Assembly: GCA_017304475.1 (NCBI GenBank) | Contig: JAFKKV010000012.1 | Coordinates: 310,001-374,000, forward strand | Length of the DNA stretch: 64,000 bases | Direction of reading: 5' to 3' | Source: Hyphomicrobiales bacterium | Lineage (GTDB): Bacteria > Pseudomonadota > Alphaproteobacteria > Rhizobiales > Phreatobacteraceae | In this document: in pieces, positions 35,857 through 44,195 of the stretch | Layout: each line of letters begins with the position of its first letter | Position numbering within the stretch: the first letter of the stretch is position 1 | Made by a program: the position numbers and the translations under genes | The notes under the pieces: generated by a model | What the model saw: only the letters and a program-made list of their open reading frames with translations | The model's database searches: none | Told to the model about the DNA's origin: nothing

Positions 35857-36271
35857 ATTTAGTTCCCGTGTTGAATTCATATCGCGCTTCTATGCCGGTA
35901 TTGCTTCGGCGGCAAATGTCTAAAGGCGATTTACGCGAATAATTGTTGATGCTCGCAATATTGTGTCGACCGGAGCGGCCAAGGGGCGCGGGCATAGGTC
36001 CTGCACTTGATCTCTCTCGCCCCCGGCTTCTCATCCCGGCGGGGCATGCCGCAGGGTTCGTCCGCGGCGACCAAGGCATCGCGTCGGCTGATCCATCGTT
36101 GTTGGTGGCGCGTTGCCTCGGAGGTCTCGGCAGCGCATCGCGCGAAGCCGCCCCATGACCTCCTCACGGCCGCGCGGGGCTGGGCGAGCGGCTACCGACG
36201 CGATCTCTCGGCATCTTATTCTACTTCAGGTCGTCAAGGATCTGCGGCGATCCCGACCGAATAGTCAGCGG
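35857..36271. other. Gene-free region upstream of mucR
   Basis: About 415 bases. The first 110 are comparatively A+T-rich and should hold the leftward mucR promoter (possible -35 TTTAGA and a CATAGA near 35890, weak match). No reading frame with a ribosome site or family resemblance was found in the remainder. Confidence 0.35.
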
Positions 36272-36364
36272 AAAAATGAGGCGCGACCGCGCTTCGTTGC
36301 ACATTTCTCGTGAACCACCGGGCGAGGGCTGACGATGCGGGCCGCAACAGCTCGCCTCATTTTT
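36272..36364. ncRNA. Candidate structured RNA element (nested inverted repeats)
   Basis: AAAAATGAGGCG (36272-36283) and CGCCTCATTTTT (36353-36364) are perfect 12-bp complements 69 bases apart. Inside them GTTGC (36296-36300) pairs with GCAAC (36344-36348), and inside those CTCG pairs with CGAG, so three helices nest in order. The interval has no gene and precedes the surface locus by 400 bases. It could be a small RNA, a leader structure, or a terminator whose stem ends in T on the plus strand. Nested pairing is the only evidence; strand is undecided. Confidence 0.3.
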
Positions 36365-36420
36365 GTGCGGAGAGCGACATTACATGGATCGCCGGGGGTG
36401 ATTGTCACAGTCGCGACCAA

Positions 36421-36437
36421 TGATCCTGGCAGGATCA
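36421..36437. promoter_or_regulatory. Perfect 17-bp palindrome
   Basis: TGATCCTG-G-CAGGATCA, an 8-bp inverted repeat with a single central base, about 330 bases upstream of the gene at 36766. Possible operator. The stretch 36438-36765 contains no other recognisable feature and no gene. Confidence 0.3.
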
Positions 36438-36765
36438 AAGAAATGCTTGATTGATGATCGAGCATCGTCGCGGCTCGGCACGAATCCCGGTTTGCGCCGG
36501 CCCTTCGCGAAAGCCCGGACAATCGAGCCGACGCATTTCATCAGGCGTTATGATTTGGAGCGAAAAATGGATCGAGGGAATCACGATCGATATCCCGGGA
36601 GCGGTGCCGCCGGCATCCGGGCCGGCCTCGCCAATGGTCGCCAGCCGGCGACGGCCAAGTCCTGACGACGCTGGTGAGAGTGAGCTTGGCACAGGAAATG
36701 CTGGATATTTCAGCATCAGTTCGGGCCTCCAAAGGGCCCGGTTTGCGCATGAATGGTGGAGTAGC

Positions 36766-38244
36766 ATGTTGCGATTGGCGGTGATCACGACGGCCCGGGT
36801 CGATCAGATCGTCACGAACCCGGCAGAAAGTCTCTTCGACCCGATCTTCGTCTCTGCCGATAACGAGTTCGTCGATTCCAAAAGACAGCCCTTCGCCTTC
36901 AAGACGGCCCTGAACACGCCCTGCGTCGCGCTCGTCGGCTGGTCGGAGGCGGATGCGGCGACGCTCGAGCGCGTTCAGCAGCGCTTGATCGATTCGAAGG
37001 CCGCGATCGTTCCCGACATCGTCATCCTCGAGGACACGCCGTCCTGGGAATCGATGATGCTGGGGGTGTCTCACTGCCTCGAGCAGTTCATCCTCTTGCA
37101 GTCCAGGCTGATCGGCCAGCAGACCCGCGATCTCCTGGAGCTGCGCCGGCATCACGACAGCCTGCAGGAAAGCTTCACCGGGCTCGAACGCTATCTGGCC
37201 GAACGCGTCGTGCCCATGCTCGAAGAGGCCTTCGTCAGCGAACCGCGCCAGCCCATCGCGCTCGGCGAGTTCAAGCCGACGCGGCTGCGCGCCAAGCTGC
37301 GCCAGTATCTGCCGGTCTCGACCAAGACATTGGGAGCGGTCGCCATTCACGTGGCCGAGGCGGACCCGAGCGCGTCGGGACATTTCGTCGCCGAGATCTT
37401 CGTTCCCGAGCTGAACAAGTCGATCGCGTCCTGGCGGATACCGGTGGCTTTTCTGCAGCGCGGCTGGACGACCCTCGGCCTGCAACGCACCTCTGGCGGC
37501 CTGCCGAAAAGCGCGCATCTGACGATCTGGTGCGACGGCGATCCCGGCCGCGTGAAACTGTCGCTCGGGCCGGTCAATCCGATGCCGCTCTACCAATTGG
37601 CCGGCCAGTCGGGTGAGCCGATGGCGGCCCGTTCGCTGGCCCTGCGCGCCTTCATCGCTTTGCCCGGCATCGAGCTGAAGCATGACGATCTGACCTTCCT
37701 GCCCGACGAGGTGGCGGGAGTGACGCGCCCGGCGCCGCCGCGCCTGAACCGCATGAGCATTCCGCTGGCGCGGCTGCAATCGCCCAGGCTGATCCTGCCG
37801 AAGGGCGGCGAGGACACCAATTTCGACCTGGTGCGGCTGATCGAGGCGGAAAGCGCCGTCCTGGTGCATCCGCGCCGCGACGAGCCGACGATCGCCTTTT
37901 GCGAACATTGCATTCCGCCCGGTGCCGAGTTGGTCATGGCCGATATCGTCGTCGACCACCCGGATGCCCAGACGGTCGGCTTCCGACTGGGCGTCGTCGG
38001 CGCCGTGCCGGTCGATCGGGTCGATATCCAGATGATGGGGGCGGACCAGCTCGCCTCCTCATCCCTGCACATATCGGACTGGACCTTTGTCGGTCCGGGC
38101 CGCCAGCAGACCATCACATTGCGGCTTGATCCGCCGATCGGTCCGGACGGTGCGTCTCTGCTTCTGGCGACCCGCATGCCCGACCAGGTGTCCCCCGACT
38201 TCGCCTGGGCGAAGTTCGTCAAGCTGCGCGTCGAGATCGCGTGA
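36766..38244 (+). CDS. Uncharacterised protein of the surface-glycan locus
   Basis: 492 residues, no signal peptide or membrane helix. Residues about 90-145 (LEQFILLQSRLIGQQTRDLLELRRHHDSLQESFTGLERYL) are strongly helical and could form a coiled coil; the remainder looks like two or three beta-sandwich units with alternating hydrophobic strands. I do not recognise a firm family; from memory it resembles proteins labelled DUF6212 that accompany glycosyltransferases, which is unverified. ATG 36766 has GGTGGAG upstream. Its stop overlaps the GTG start of the large glycosyltransferase (GTGA), so the two are translationally coupled and likely cooperate in glycan assembly. A segment SGEPMAARSLALRAFIALPGIEL resembles NEPLVGLRLALRALGRAGVQV in the unknown protein at 43199. 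Confidence 0.72.
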   Translation: MLRLAVITTARVDQIVTNPAESLFDPIFVSADNEFVDSKRQPFAFKTALNTPCVALVGWSEADAATLERVQQRLIDSKAAIVPDIVILEDTPSWESMMLGVSHCLEQFILLQSRLIGQQTRDLLELRRHHDSLQESFTGLERYLAERVVPMLEEAFVSEPRQPIALGEFKPTRLRAKLRQYLPVSTKTLGAVAIHVAEADPSASGHFVAEIFVPELNKSIASWRIPVAFLQRGWTTLGLQRTSGGLPKSAHLTIWCDGDPGRVKLSLGPVNPMPLYQLAGQSGEPMAARSLALRAFIALPGIELKHDDLTFLPDEVAGVTRPAPPRLNRMSIPLARLQSPRLILPKGGEDTNFDLVRLIEAESAVLVHPRRDEPTIAFCEHCIPPGAELVMADIVVDHPDAQTVGFRLGVVGAVPVDRVDIQMMGADQLASSSLHISDWTFVGPGRQQTITLRLDPPIGPDGASLLLATRMPDQVSPDFAWAKFVKLRVEIA

Positions 38245-40955
38245 TCCTCAGGACCGAACGAGAGGCGTTACCCTTGGACAGCTTGATGATCCCGGATTCG
38301 ACCATCGGCGGCATGATCGATCCCCGGCCGGAGGGACCCGGCGCCGGCCCCACAGTGGCCGTCGTCATTCCCGTGTTCAAACATTCCGTGTTCCTGGCCG
38401 AGGCCGTGCAGTCGATCCAGGCGCAGCAGGCCGATTTCGCCGTCGTGACGATCATCGTCGACGACGGCTGTCCCTTCGTCGAGACGGCGGTCATGGGGTC
38501 GAGCCTGGCGCTGGCCTATGACAACGTCGTCTATCTGCGCAAGGTCAATGGCGGCCTGAGTTCGGCGCGCAATCACGGCATCGACCATGCGATGGCGCAA
38601 TTTCCGTCGCTCAAGGCGATCTATTTCCTGGATGCCGACAACCGGGTCAGCCCGACGACGCTCGCCTCGTGCCTGGCCCAGCTCGATCCGGACAAGGGCA
38701 TCGGCTGGATCTACCCCAATGTCGACAAGTTCGGCGCGGAATGGAACGGCAATTATACCGGGCCCTATTCGAAGCTGGTGCACTGCCTGTTCGACAATAT
38801 CTGCGAGGCCGGCAGCCTGGTCTCACGCGCGGTCTTCGATGCCGGCATTCGCTATGACGAGGCGATGAAGCAGGGCTGCGAGGATTGGGAGTTCTGGCTC
38901 CAATGCCTCGACCATGGCTTCACCGGCCTCAACAACCCGCATTTCGGCTTCGAGTACCGGCTGCGCGGCGAGAGCATGGTCAGCGACACCGCGCGCGACA
39001 TTTCCGGCATCAAGCAATATATGTTCAAGAAGCATCCGCGGCTGTTTTCGACCAGCGCGCTGATGACATTCGAGCACAAGGAAGCGCCGCGCTTCCTGTG
39101 CATCTCGCCGCCCACCGACCAGGCGGCGGCCTTCACCGATCCCACGGTGGATCATCAGGTCACGTCTCACGACCAGGTCATCGCGTCCCTGTATCGCGGG
39201 CTTTTCGAGGCCGACAGTTTCGGCACGCCGGAAACCATCGTCTGGCTGCGCAAGGAATTGCTCGACGCGCTCAAGCGGACGAGCCTTGTCTGGACGCTGT
39301 TCCACAATCTCGAAAAACTGGTTCCGCAGGCCAATTTCATCTGCCTGCGGCTGGTATCCTCGGCCGACGAGATCTCGATCGAGGTCAAGGAGGTGGGGGA
39401 GGCCCATGAGATGCCGCGGCGCGTCCATGGCTGGGCCTGTTCACAGCAATTGCTGAGGCAATGCATCAGCGATCCGTCGCGCGACTGGGTGGCTTCCCTG
39501 GCCGAGCGGCATCCCTCGCCCAGGGTCATTGAGGTGACGGTCCGGGTGCCGGTCGCCGAAGCCTTCCTGCAGAAATATCACCTGCCTCTGCCGATGGCCA
39601 TTCTGGCGACCATCGAAGCCGCCGACGATCTCGGGCTGTCGCTCGCCGATCACCAGCGCTGGAGCTGGCGCGAAGCCTATTATCCCACCATGAAGGAGCG
39701 GCCGGCGCTGATCGAGAAACATCTCGGTGTCGAGAGCCCGCTGCCGATGATTCGCGCCGCCGGGCGGCCCCAGGTCGGCATCGCCCTGCCGATCGCCGCC
39801 TATGGCGGCGTCGAACGGGTCGCCTTCGCCGTGGCCAAAGTCCTGAAGGACTGGGGTTGCGACGTGCATCTCTACTGTTTCGGCAAGGCGAGCGTGAAGA
39901 CCTACAAGGGCCAGGCGGGCGTCTTCAAGAGCATCAATTTCTTCAACGAGCCGGGCTACAGCCTGTGGGGTGGATCGCGTTCCTTCATGGGCCATGAGCT
40001 TAGGATGGAATGGGACGATGCCGCCCGGGCCAAGAAGGTCCTCGGTTTCCTGGGCTCGCTCGACATCCTGCTCAATTGCCAGGTCGCGCCGCTCAATGCG
40101 GTCCTGGGCACGCTCCGCCGGCGCGGGGTGAAGACGGTCGCCCATGTGCACGTCATCGACCAGACCTATTTCGGCCGTTCCGTCGGCCACCCCTATCTCA
40201 CGCTCGGTTTCGAACATGCCCATGACCTGATCCTGACCTGCTCGCAGGCCTTGAAGGACTGGTTTCACGGCATGGGGGTTCCGGACGAGAAGATCATCCA
40301 CATTCCCAATGCGGGCGCCTATACCCCACCCGACTACAAGGCCGAGGCGGAGCTTGCCAGGCGCCGGCAGGCGCCCAAGGCGAAGCGGCCGGTCAAGGCC
40401 CTGTTCGCCGGCCGGCTCGACGCCCAGAAGGGGGTCGAGCGCCTGCTCGACCTCGCGAAGGCCGGCCAGGATCTCGGCCTCGACATAAGCTGGCGCCTGA
40501 TCGGTTCGGAGCTGATCAATGCCAATGGCCGCCAGCGCTGGAAGACGGCCTTCGCCGGCCTGGGCATTGCGGTCGAGGATCCGATCTACGATCCCCAGAA
40601 GCTCAGCGACGTCTACCGGGATGCCGATATCCTGATCATGACGTCGCGATGGGAAGGGGCGCCGCTGGCGATCATCGAGGCGCAGCGCTTCGGCTGTGTC
40701 CCGGTCGCCACCGATGTCGGTGCGGTCGCCGAGCTGATCGATGACGGTGTCGACGGCTTCGTCATTGCCGATGGCGCGGACGAGACCGTCGTCGAGGCTT
40801 TTCTCAAATGCCTCGCCGGTCTCGCCGATGATCCGGCGCGGCTCTTGCCGGTTGCCGAACGGGCCATCGACCGGGCATCGCGCGCCGAATGGGTGAAGAG
40901 CTGCGGCCCGTTCCTTGATCGGATGAGGCTCTGGTTTCCCGAGGCCGGCCGGTAA
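38241..40955 (+). CDS. Two-domain glycosyltransferase (GT2 + GT4)
   Basis: 904 residues. Residues about 38-290 are a GT2 (GT-A) domain: VAVVIPVFKHSVFLAEAVQSI, VDDGCPF, NGGLSSARNHGID, FLDADN (DxD) and EDWEFWLQCL. Residues about 505-900 are a GT4 (GT-B) domain: GIALPIAAYGGVERVAFAVAKVL, VAHVHVIDQTYFG, ALFAGRLDAQKGVERLLDLA and EGAPLAIIEAQRFGCVPVATDVGAVAEL. The protein would thus transfer two sugars in a row, or one sugar with a scaffolding second domain, onto a cell-surface glycan. GTG 38241 overlaps the preceding stop; ATG 38286 is the alternative. A 7-bp hairpin containing the stop codon ends the gene. It is the last gene before the RTX genes. Confidence 0.88.
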   Translation: MILRTEREALPLDSLMIPDSTIGGMIDPRPEGPGAGPTVAVVIPVFKHSVFLAEAVQSIQAQQADFAVVTIIVDDGCPFVETAVMGSSLALAYDNVVYLRKVNGGLSSARNHGIDHAMAQFPSLKAIYFLDADNRVSPTTLASCLAQLDPDKGIGWIYPNVDKFGAEWNGNYTGPYSKLVHCLFDNICEAGSLVSRAVFDAGIRYDEAMKQGCEDWEFWLQCLDHGFTGLNNPHFGFEYRLRGESMVSDTARDISGIKQYMFKKHPRLFSTSALMTFEHKEAPRFLCISPPTDQAAAFTDPTVDHQVTSHDQVIASLYRGLFEADSFGTPETIVWLRKELLDALKRTSLVWTLFHNLEKLVPQANFICLRLVSSADEISIEVKEVGEAHEMPRRVHGWACSQQLLRQCISDPSRDWVASLAERHPSPRVIEVTVRVPVAEAFLQKYHLPLPMAILATIEAADDLGLSLADHQRWSWREAYYPTMKERPALIEKHLGVESPLPMIRAAGRPQVGIALPIAAYGGVERVAFAVAKVLKDWGCDVHLYCFGKASVKTYKGQAGVFKSINFFNEPGYSLWGGSRSFMGHELRMEWDDAARAKKVLGFLGSLDILLNCQVAPLNAVLGTLRRRGVKTVAHVHVIDQTYFGRSVGHPYLTLGFEHAHDLILTCSQALKDWFHGMGVPDEKIIHIPNAGAYTPPDYKAEAELARRRQAPKAKRPVKALFAGRLDAQKGVERLLDLAKAGQDLGLDISWRLIGSELINANGRQRWKTAFAGLGIAVEDPIYDPQKLSDVYRDADILIMTSRWEGAPLAIIEAQRFGCVPVATDVGAVAELIDDGVDGFVIADGADETVVEAFLKCLAGLADDPARLLPVAERAIDRASRAEWVKSCGPFLDRMRLWFPEAGR

Positions 40956-40962
40956 CCGGCCG
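40946..40962 (+). terminator. Hairpin around the stop codon of the large glycosyltransferase gene
   Basis: CGGCCGG-TAA-CCGGCCG: a 7-bp stem whose 3-base loop is the stop codon itself. No T-run follows. Confidence 0.35.
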
Positions 40963-41695
40963 CGGGCCGGGAGGCCGGCGAAACGGCTGCTGCGCCGGTC
41001 TGCGCCTGGCCATGCGACGGGCGGTGGAGGCGGGGAAATCCGGTTTACGCCGTCGTGCGCGGCGGCTTGGCCGAGCGTGGCCCCCGCTCTTCCAGTATAT
41101 AATTAGTCGGCTAATTGAATGCGGATTCGTAAAGACAAATTGAGAAACAAGGCTGTTCGCAGGAGGAAAGTACGGCGTCTTACGCAACGGGCGGCGACCT
41201 GTGGCGCGGGATTTTTCGGTTGCATCGCAGCATAGAAACACACGGGGACCGAAGGTAAGATCGGTCTTAACATGTTAAATACGTCTGCGAATACACAATT
41301 TTTTTAGAAATTGATTCTCAGTCATGTCTATTATGAAGTCGAACCCGAAAACATGAGAGATAATTTCGTTTGTTTTATACGCGTATTATCTCGCAAAATA
41401 TCGATCAAAATGTTGAATTTAGCGCAATCTCGCACTGTAACAAGATTGACACAATCATATAAGACGAATGCAGAATAACGAAGAGAATGATTGGGGCTAT
41501 TTTTGAGGCAGATTGACGTTTAAACAGTCAGTACAGCGATGTGTCCATATTTAACTAAAGTTGTCGCGGTATGGTCACAATTGATCTCATTTACAGACTT
41601 TACAGTACTGGATCCGTTTGTTAGCTTTTTGTCAGGTACCGGGATCGGTGCGCTCACCACCTTTTTTTGCATCGCACATAAGGGAACCCGAGCTG
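40963..41695 (+). promoter_or_regulatory. A+T-rich upstream region of the RTX-Hint gene
   Basis: About 730 bases without a gene. From about 41090 to 41640 the base composition shifts strongly to A+T. It contains a consensus TTGACA (41446-41451), TTTACA with TAGCTT 17 bases later near 41607-41635, and the 8-bp inverted repeat GAGATAAT (41357-41364)/ATTATCTC (41385-41392) with the palindrome ATACGCGTAT between. These features suit a complex promoter, possibly bound by MucR, but no single promoter can be fixed. A short T-rich run lies just before the ribosome site. Confidence 0.45.
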
Positions 41696-42997
41696 ATGGC
41701 GATTGGGACAAATGGTGATGACAGTCTGACCGGCACGTCCGGGAACGACGTGATCAGCGGCGGCGACGGCGACGATATCATTGTCGGGCGCGGAGGGGAC
41801 GACACGCTGAACGGCGATGCCGGCGACGACATTCTGCGCGGCGGTGCCGGCAACGATGTGCTCAATGGCGGCGATGGCGACGACCAGCTTTATGGCGGCG
41901 CGGGCAATGACGTGCTGGATGGCGGCGACGGCGATGATCAGCTTCGCGGCGGTGCCGGCAATGACACGCTTTCCGGCGGGGGTGGCGACGACCAACTCTA
42001 TGGCGGCGCGGGCAATGATACGCTCTCCGGTGGCGCGGGCGACGACCAGCTTCATGGTGGCGCGGGCAACGACACGCTTTCGGGCGGCGACGGCGACGAC
42101 CGGCTCTATGGCGGGGCCGGACGCGACATTCTTTCGGGCGGCGCGGGCGATGATTACCTGTCGGGCGGCGCGGGGGCGGACATTCTCAACGGCGGCGCCG
42201 GTGACGACGTCCTCGAGGGTGGCGCCGGCGCAGACCGGTTCGTCTTCGACGGCGAGTTCGGTTCCGACACGATCGTCGACTTTCAGAACAATGATCGCAT
42301 CGAATTGACGGGCCTGACCTCCTACGCCATCGCGCAGGACGGCGACGATGTGGTGATCACCACGGGCTCGGGCTCCATCTTCATCAAAGGGGCGACGGTG
42401 CAGCAGGTGGCGAGCCGGATCGAGGTCGCCTGCCTGGTCAAGGGCACTCTGGTGCAGACGCCGAGCGGCGAGGTTGCGGTCGAAGCGATCGCGATCGGTG
42501 ACGAGGTCGTGACCGTCGACGGCGGTGTGGCAAGGGTCAAATGGGTCGGCACACGGGCCTATTCGCGCAGCTTCCTCAAGGCCAACGACAAGATCGCGCC
42601 CGTGCTGATCAAGGCCGGCGCCCTGGGGCAGCAGAGCCCGCTGCGCGATCTCATGGTCTCGCCTGAACATGCCGTGCTGATCGGCGGCGCGCTCGTCCCG
42701 GCCGGCCTGCTGGCGAACGGCGACGGCATTCGCCAGGTGCGGGATTTCGACGCGATCGAGTATTTCCACCTGGAGTTCGATGAGCCGCAGGTCATCCTGA
42801 CCAATGGCGCGGCGACCGAGAGCTATGTGGAGCAGGGCAACCGGCGCATGTTCGCCAATCATGCCGAATATGTCGCTCTTTACGGCGAGGCCGAACGCAC
42901 CGGTCCGTGCTTGCGCCGGTTCGAACTCGTCGATCAGGGCCCGAAGCTGGAGCGCATTCGCGAGCGGCTCGGTGCCGATCTCGCATCTGCTGCCTGA
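41696..42997 (+). CDS. RTX calcium-binding repeat protein with C-terminal Hint domain
   Basis: 433 residues. Residues 4-183 are twenty uninterrupted nonapeptides of the RTX form GGxGxDxLx, a parallel beta-roll that folds on binding calcium outside the cell. A short linker (DRFVFDGEFGSDTIVDFQNNDRIELTG) leads to a Hint_2-type domain (about 244-400) beginning at Cys246 in VACLVKGTLVQTPSG, with VGDEVVTVDGG-like, VKWVGTR, LMVSPEHAVLI and ILTNGAATES blocks. Hint domains self-process hedgehog and intein proteins, so autocleavage is possible. No classical signal peptide, as expected for type I export. AGGGAA precedes ATG 41696. Its likely exporter is encoded at 55270-58369. Confidence 0.9.
   Translation: MAIGTNGDDSLTGTSGNDVISGGDGDDIIVGRGGDDTLNGDAGDDILRGGAGNDVLNGGDGDDQLYGGAGNDVLDGGDGDDQLRGGAGNDTLSGGGGDDQLYGGAGNDTLSGGAGDDQLHGGAGNDTLSGGDGDDRLYGGAGRDILSGGAGDDYLSGGAGADILNGGAGDDVLEGGAGADRFVFDGEFGSDTIVDFQNNDRIELTGLTSYAIAQDGDDVVITTGSGSIFIKGATVQQVASRIEVACLVKGTLVQTPSGEVAVEAIAIGDEVVTVDGGVARVKWVGTRAYSRSFLKANDKIAPVLIKAGALGQQSPLRDLMVSPEHAVLIGGALVPAGLLANGDGIRQVRDFDAIEYFHLEFDEPQVILTNGAATESYVEQGNRRMFANHAEYVALYGEAERTGPCLRRFELVDQGPKLERIRERLGADLASAA
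41705..42244 (+). repeat. 27-bp tandem coding repeats (20 RTX nonapeptides)
   Basis: Twenty consecutive 27-base units encode the RTX nonapeptides with no interruption. Codon use within units is similar enough that the DNA itself is a tandem repeat and may vary in copy number. Confidence 0.85.
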
Positions 42998-43198
42998 TCA
43001 TTCCGCAAGTCGATGCAAACAGCCCTGAGTTTCGATTTAATATAGAAACAAAAAGAAAAACTTCGTTCACGACTGGGTCGGAGAGAAGTAAATAGACGTA
43101 AATATTAATTGCCAATACTACATTGGCGGGTCATGTTCACTCTGGTCGTGGTTTTGGCGGCTTTGTGTTGCGAAATGCAACAATAATGGGGGCATTCA
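42998..43198 (+). other. A+T-rich gene-free interval
   Basis: About 200 bases, clearly richer in A+T than the flanking genes. No gene. GGGGG six bases before GTG 43199 is the ribosome site of the next gene. Confidence 0.4.
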
Positions 43199-44152
43199 GT
43201 GCTTGTCTCGCGTTCTAGCCAACATACCGGGGGAGAGCGACGTGACCTGCGCATTCCGCGGGGTATCGTCATCATCCGTTACGCCGCGTCGAAAGGCGGC
43301 CGGGCGGCGCCGGCCATCGTCCTGACCGTGCCGCGGGGATCTGGCGCGGAGCTGATCGATCTGACCGAGCGGGCCGAGCAGACCCTGCCTCAGCCCGGGG
43401 CGGCGACGGTTGTCCGCGCGCAACGCGACACGACGATTTCGCTGGACGTCGTCCCGAGCCATATGGGCGGCAGCCTGGATGCCGAAATCCATGTCGAGCG
43501 GATGACCGCGACGACCTTTCAACCCGAGGGTCGCCGGCCGCCGGCACCGCCCTTTGCCGTTTCGCCTGACCTCATGGCGGACCTGCAGGTGCTGGCCCAT
43601 GTCTCCCGGCGCGGCGACATCGTCGCCGACAGTGGCGAATGGATCTGTGGTCCACAGGTGCCGATGTCGATCGAGGGGATCGAGATCCGGCTCGGCCGGC
43701 TGGCGGCCGATCTCGACATCATGGTGTCCGGCTCGGCGCGGGGCAAGCTGCCGATCCACTTCCCGGTGACCTCGTCGGGGATCTTCGTCGGCACCCGCGG
43801 CCGCGCGGCGCCACTGACGACGCTCACATTTTCGCTGATCGGCCGTGCCGCTTCGGCGTTTCAGCTCTCCGTGGACGCGGTGTTTCTGTCCGCGCCGGTG
43901 GTGTCGAAGCTCGGCAATTCGATCGAGCTTTCGGGGCCGACCGGAAATGAACCGCTGGTCGGCCTTCGCCTTGCGTTGCGGGCGCTGGGCCGGGCGGGCG
44001 TGCAAGTGCCTTCGCTCCGGCCGGTGGCGCCAATTCCACTCCGGCCGGCGACAGAAGGCGCAAACCAGGGAGACGTCTCATCGAGGAATCTTGCGGCCGG
44101 CTCCGCCGGGCGTGTTCGTGTATTCAAGGCCTCACGTTTGCGAGGCGATTAG
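43199..44152 (+). CDS. Uncharacterised protein between the two RTX genes
   Basis: 317 residues, no signal peptide or membrane segment. Alternating hydrophobic strands suggest beta-sandwich domains; the C-terminal 60 residues are Pro/Arg-rich and probably disordered. I recognise no family. The segment NEPLVGLRLALRALGRAGVQV resembles SGEPMAARSLALRAFIALPGIEL in the unknown protein at 36766, so the two could be distant relatives with a shared carbohydrate- or partner-binding module. GTG 43199 is the start, with GGGGG upstream. It lies between, and in the same direction as, the two RTX genes (43 bases before the second), so it may help their export or glycan attachment. Confidence 0.65.
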   Translation: MLVSRSSQHTGGERRDLRIPRGIVIIRYAASKGGRAAPAIVLTVPRGSGAELIDLTERAEQTLPQPGAATVVRAQRDTTISLDVVPSHMGGSLDAEIHVERMTATTFQPEGRRPPAPPFAVSPDLMADLQVLAHVSRRGDIVADSGEWICGPQVPMSIEGIEIRLGRLAADLDIMVSGSARGKLPIHFPVTSSGIFVGTRGRAAPLTTLTFSLIGRAASAFQLSVDAVFLSAPVVSKLGNSIELSGPTGNEPLVGLRLALRALGRAGVQVPSLRPVAPIPLRPATEGANQGDVSSRNLAAGSAGRVRVFKASRLRGD

Positions 44153-44195
44153 GGTCAGGTGAGCGTAACCGCTTGGTCTAGAAGGGAGTGCCGTG

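Noticed and set aside
36421..36436. TGATCCTGGC resembles the 5' end of 16S rRNA genes
   Set aside because: Only ten bases match; the sequence continues as a palindrome and no rRNA follows.
36451..36765. N-terminal extension of the unknown protein at 36766
   Set aside because: No ribosome site before ATG 36451, Pro/Arg/Ser-rich composition, and a strong GGTGGAG directly before ATG 36766.
41705..42244. CRISPR-like tandem array
   Set aside because: The 27-bp repeats are head-to-tail coding units without spacers and encode RTX nonapeptides.
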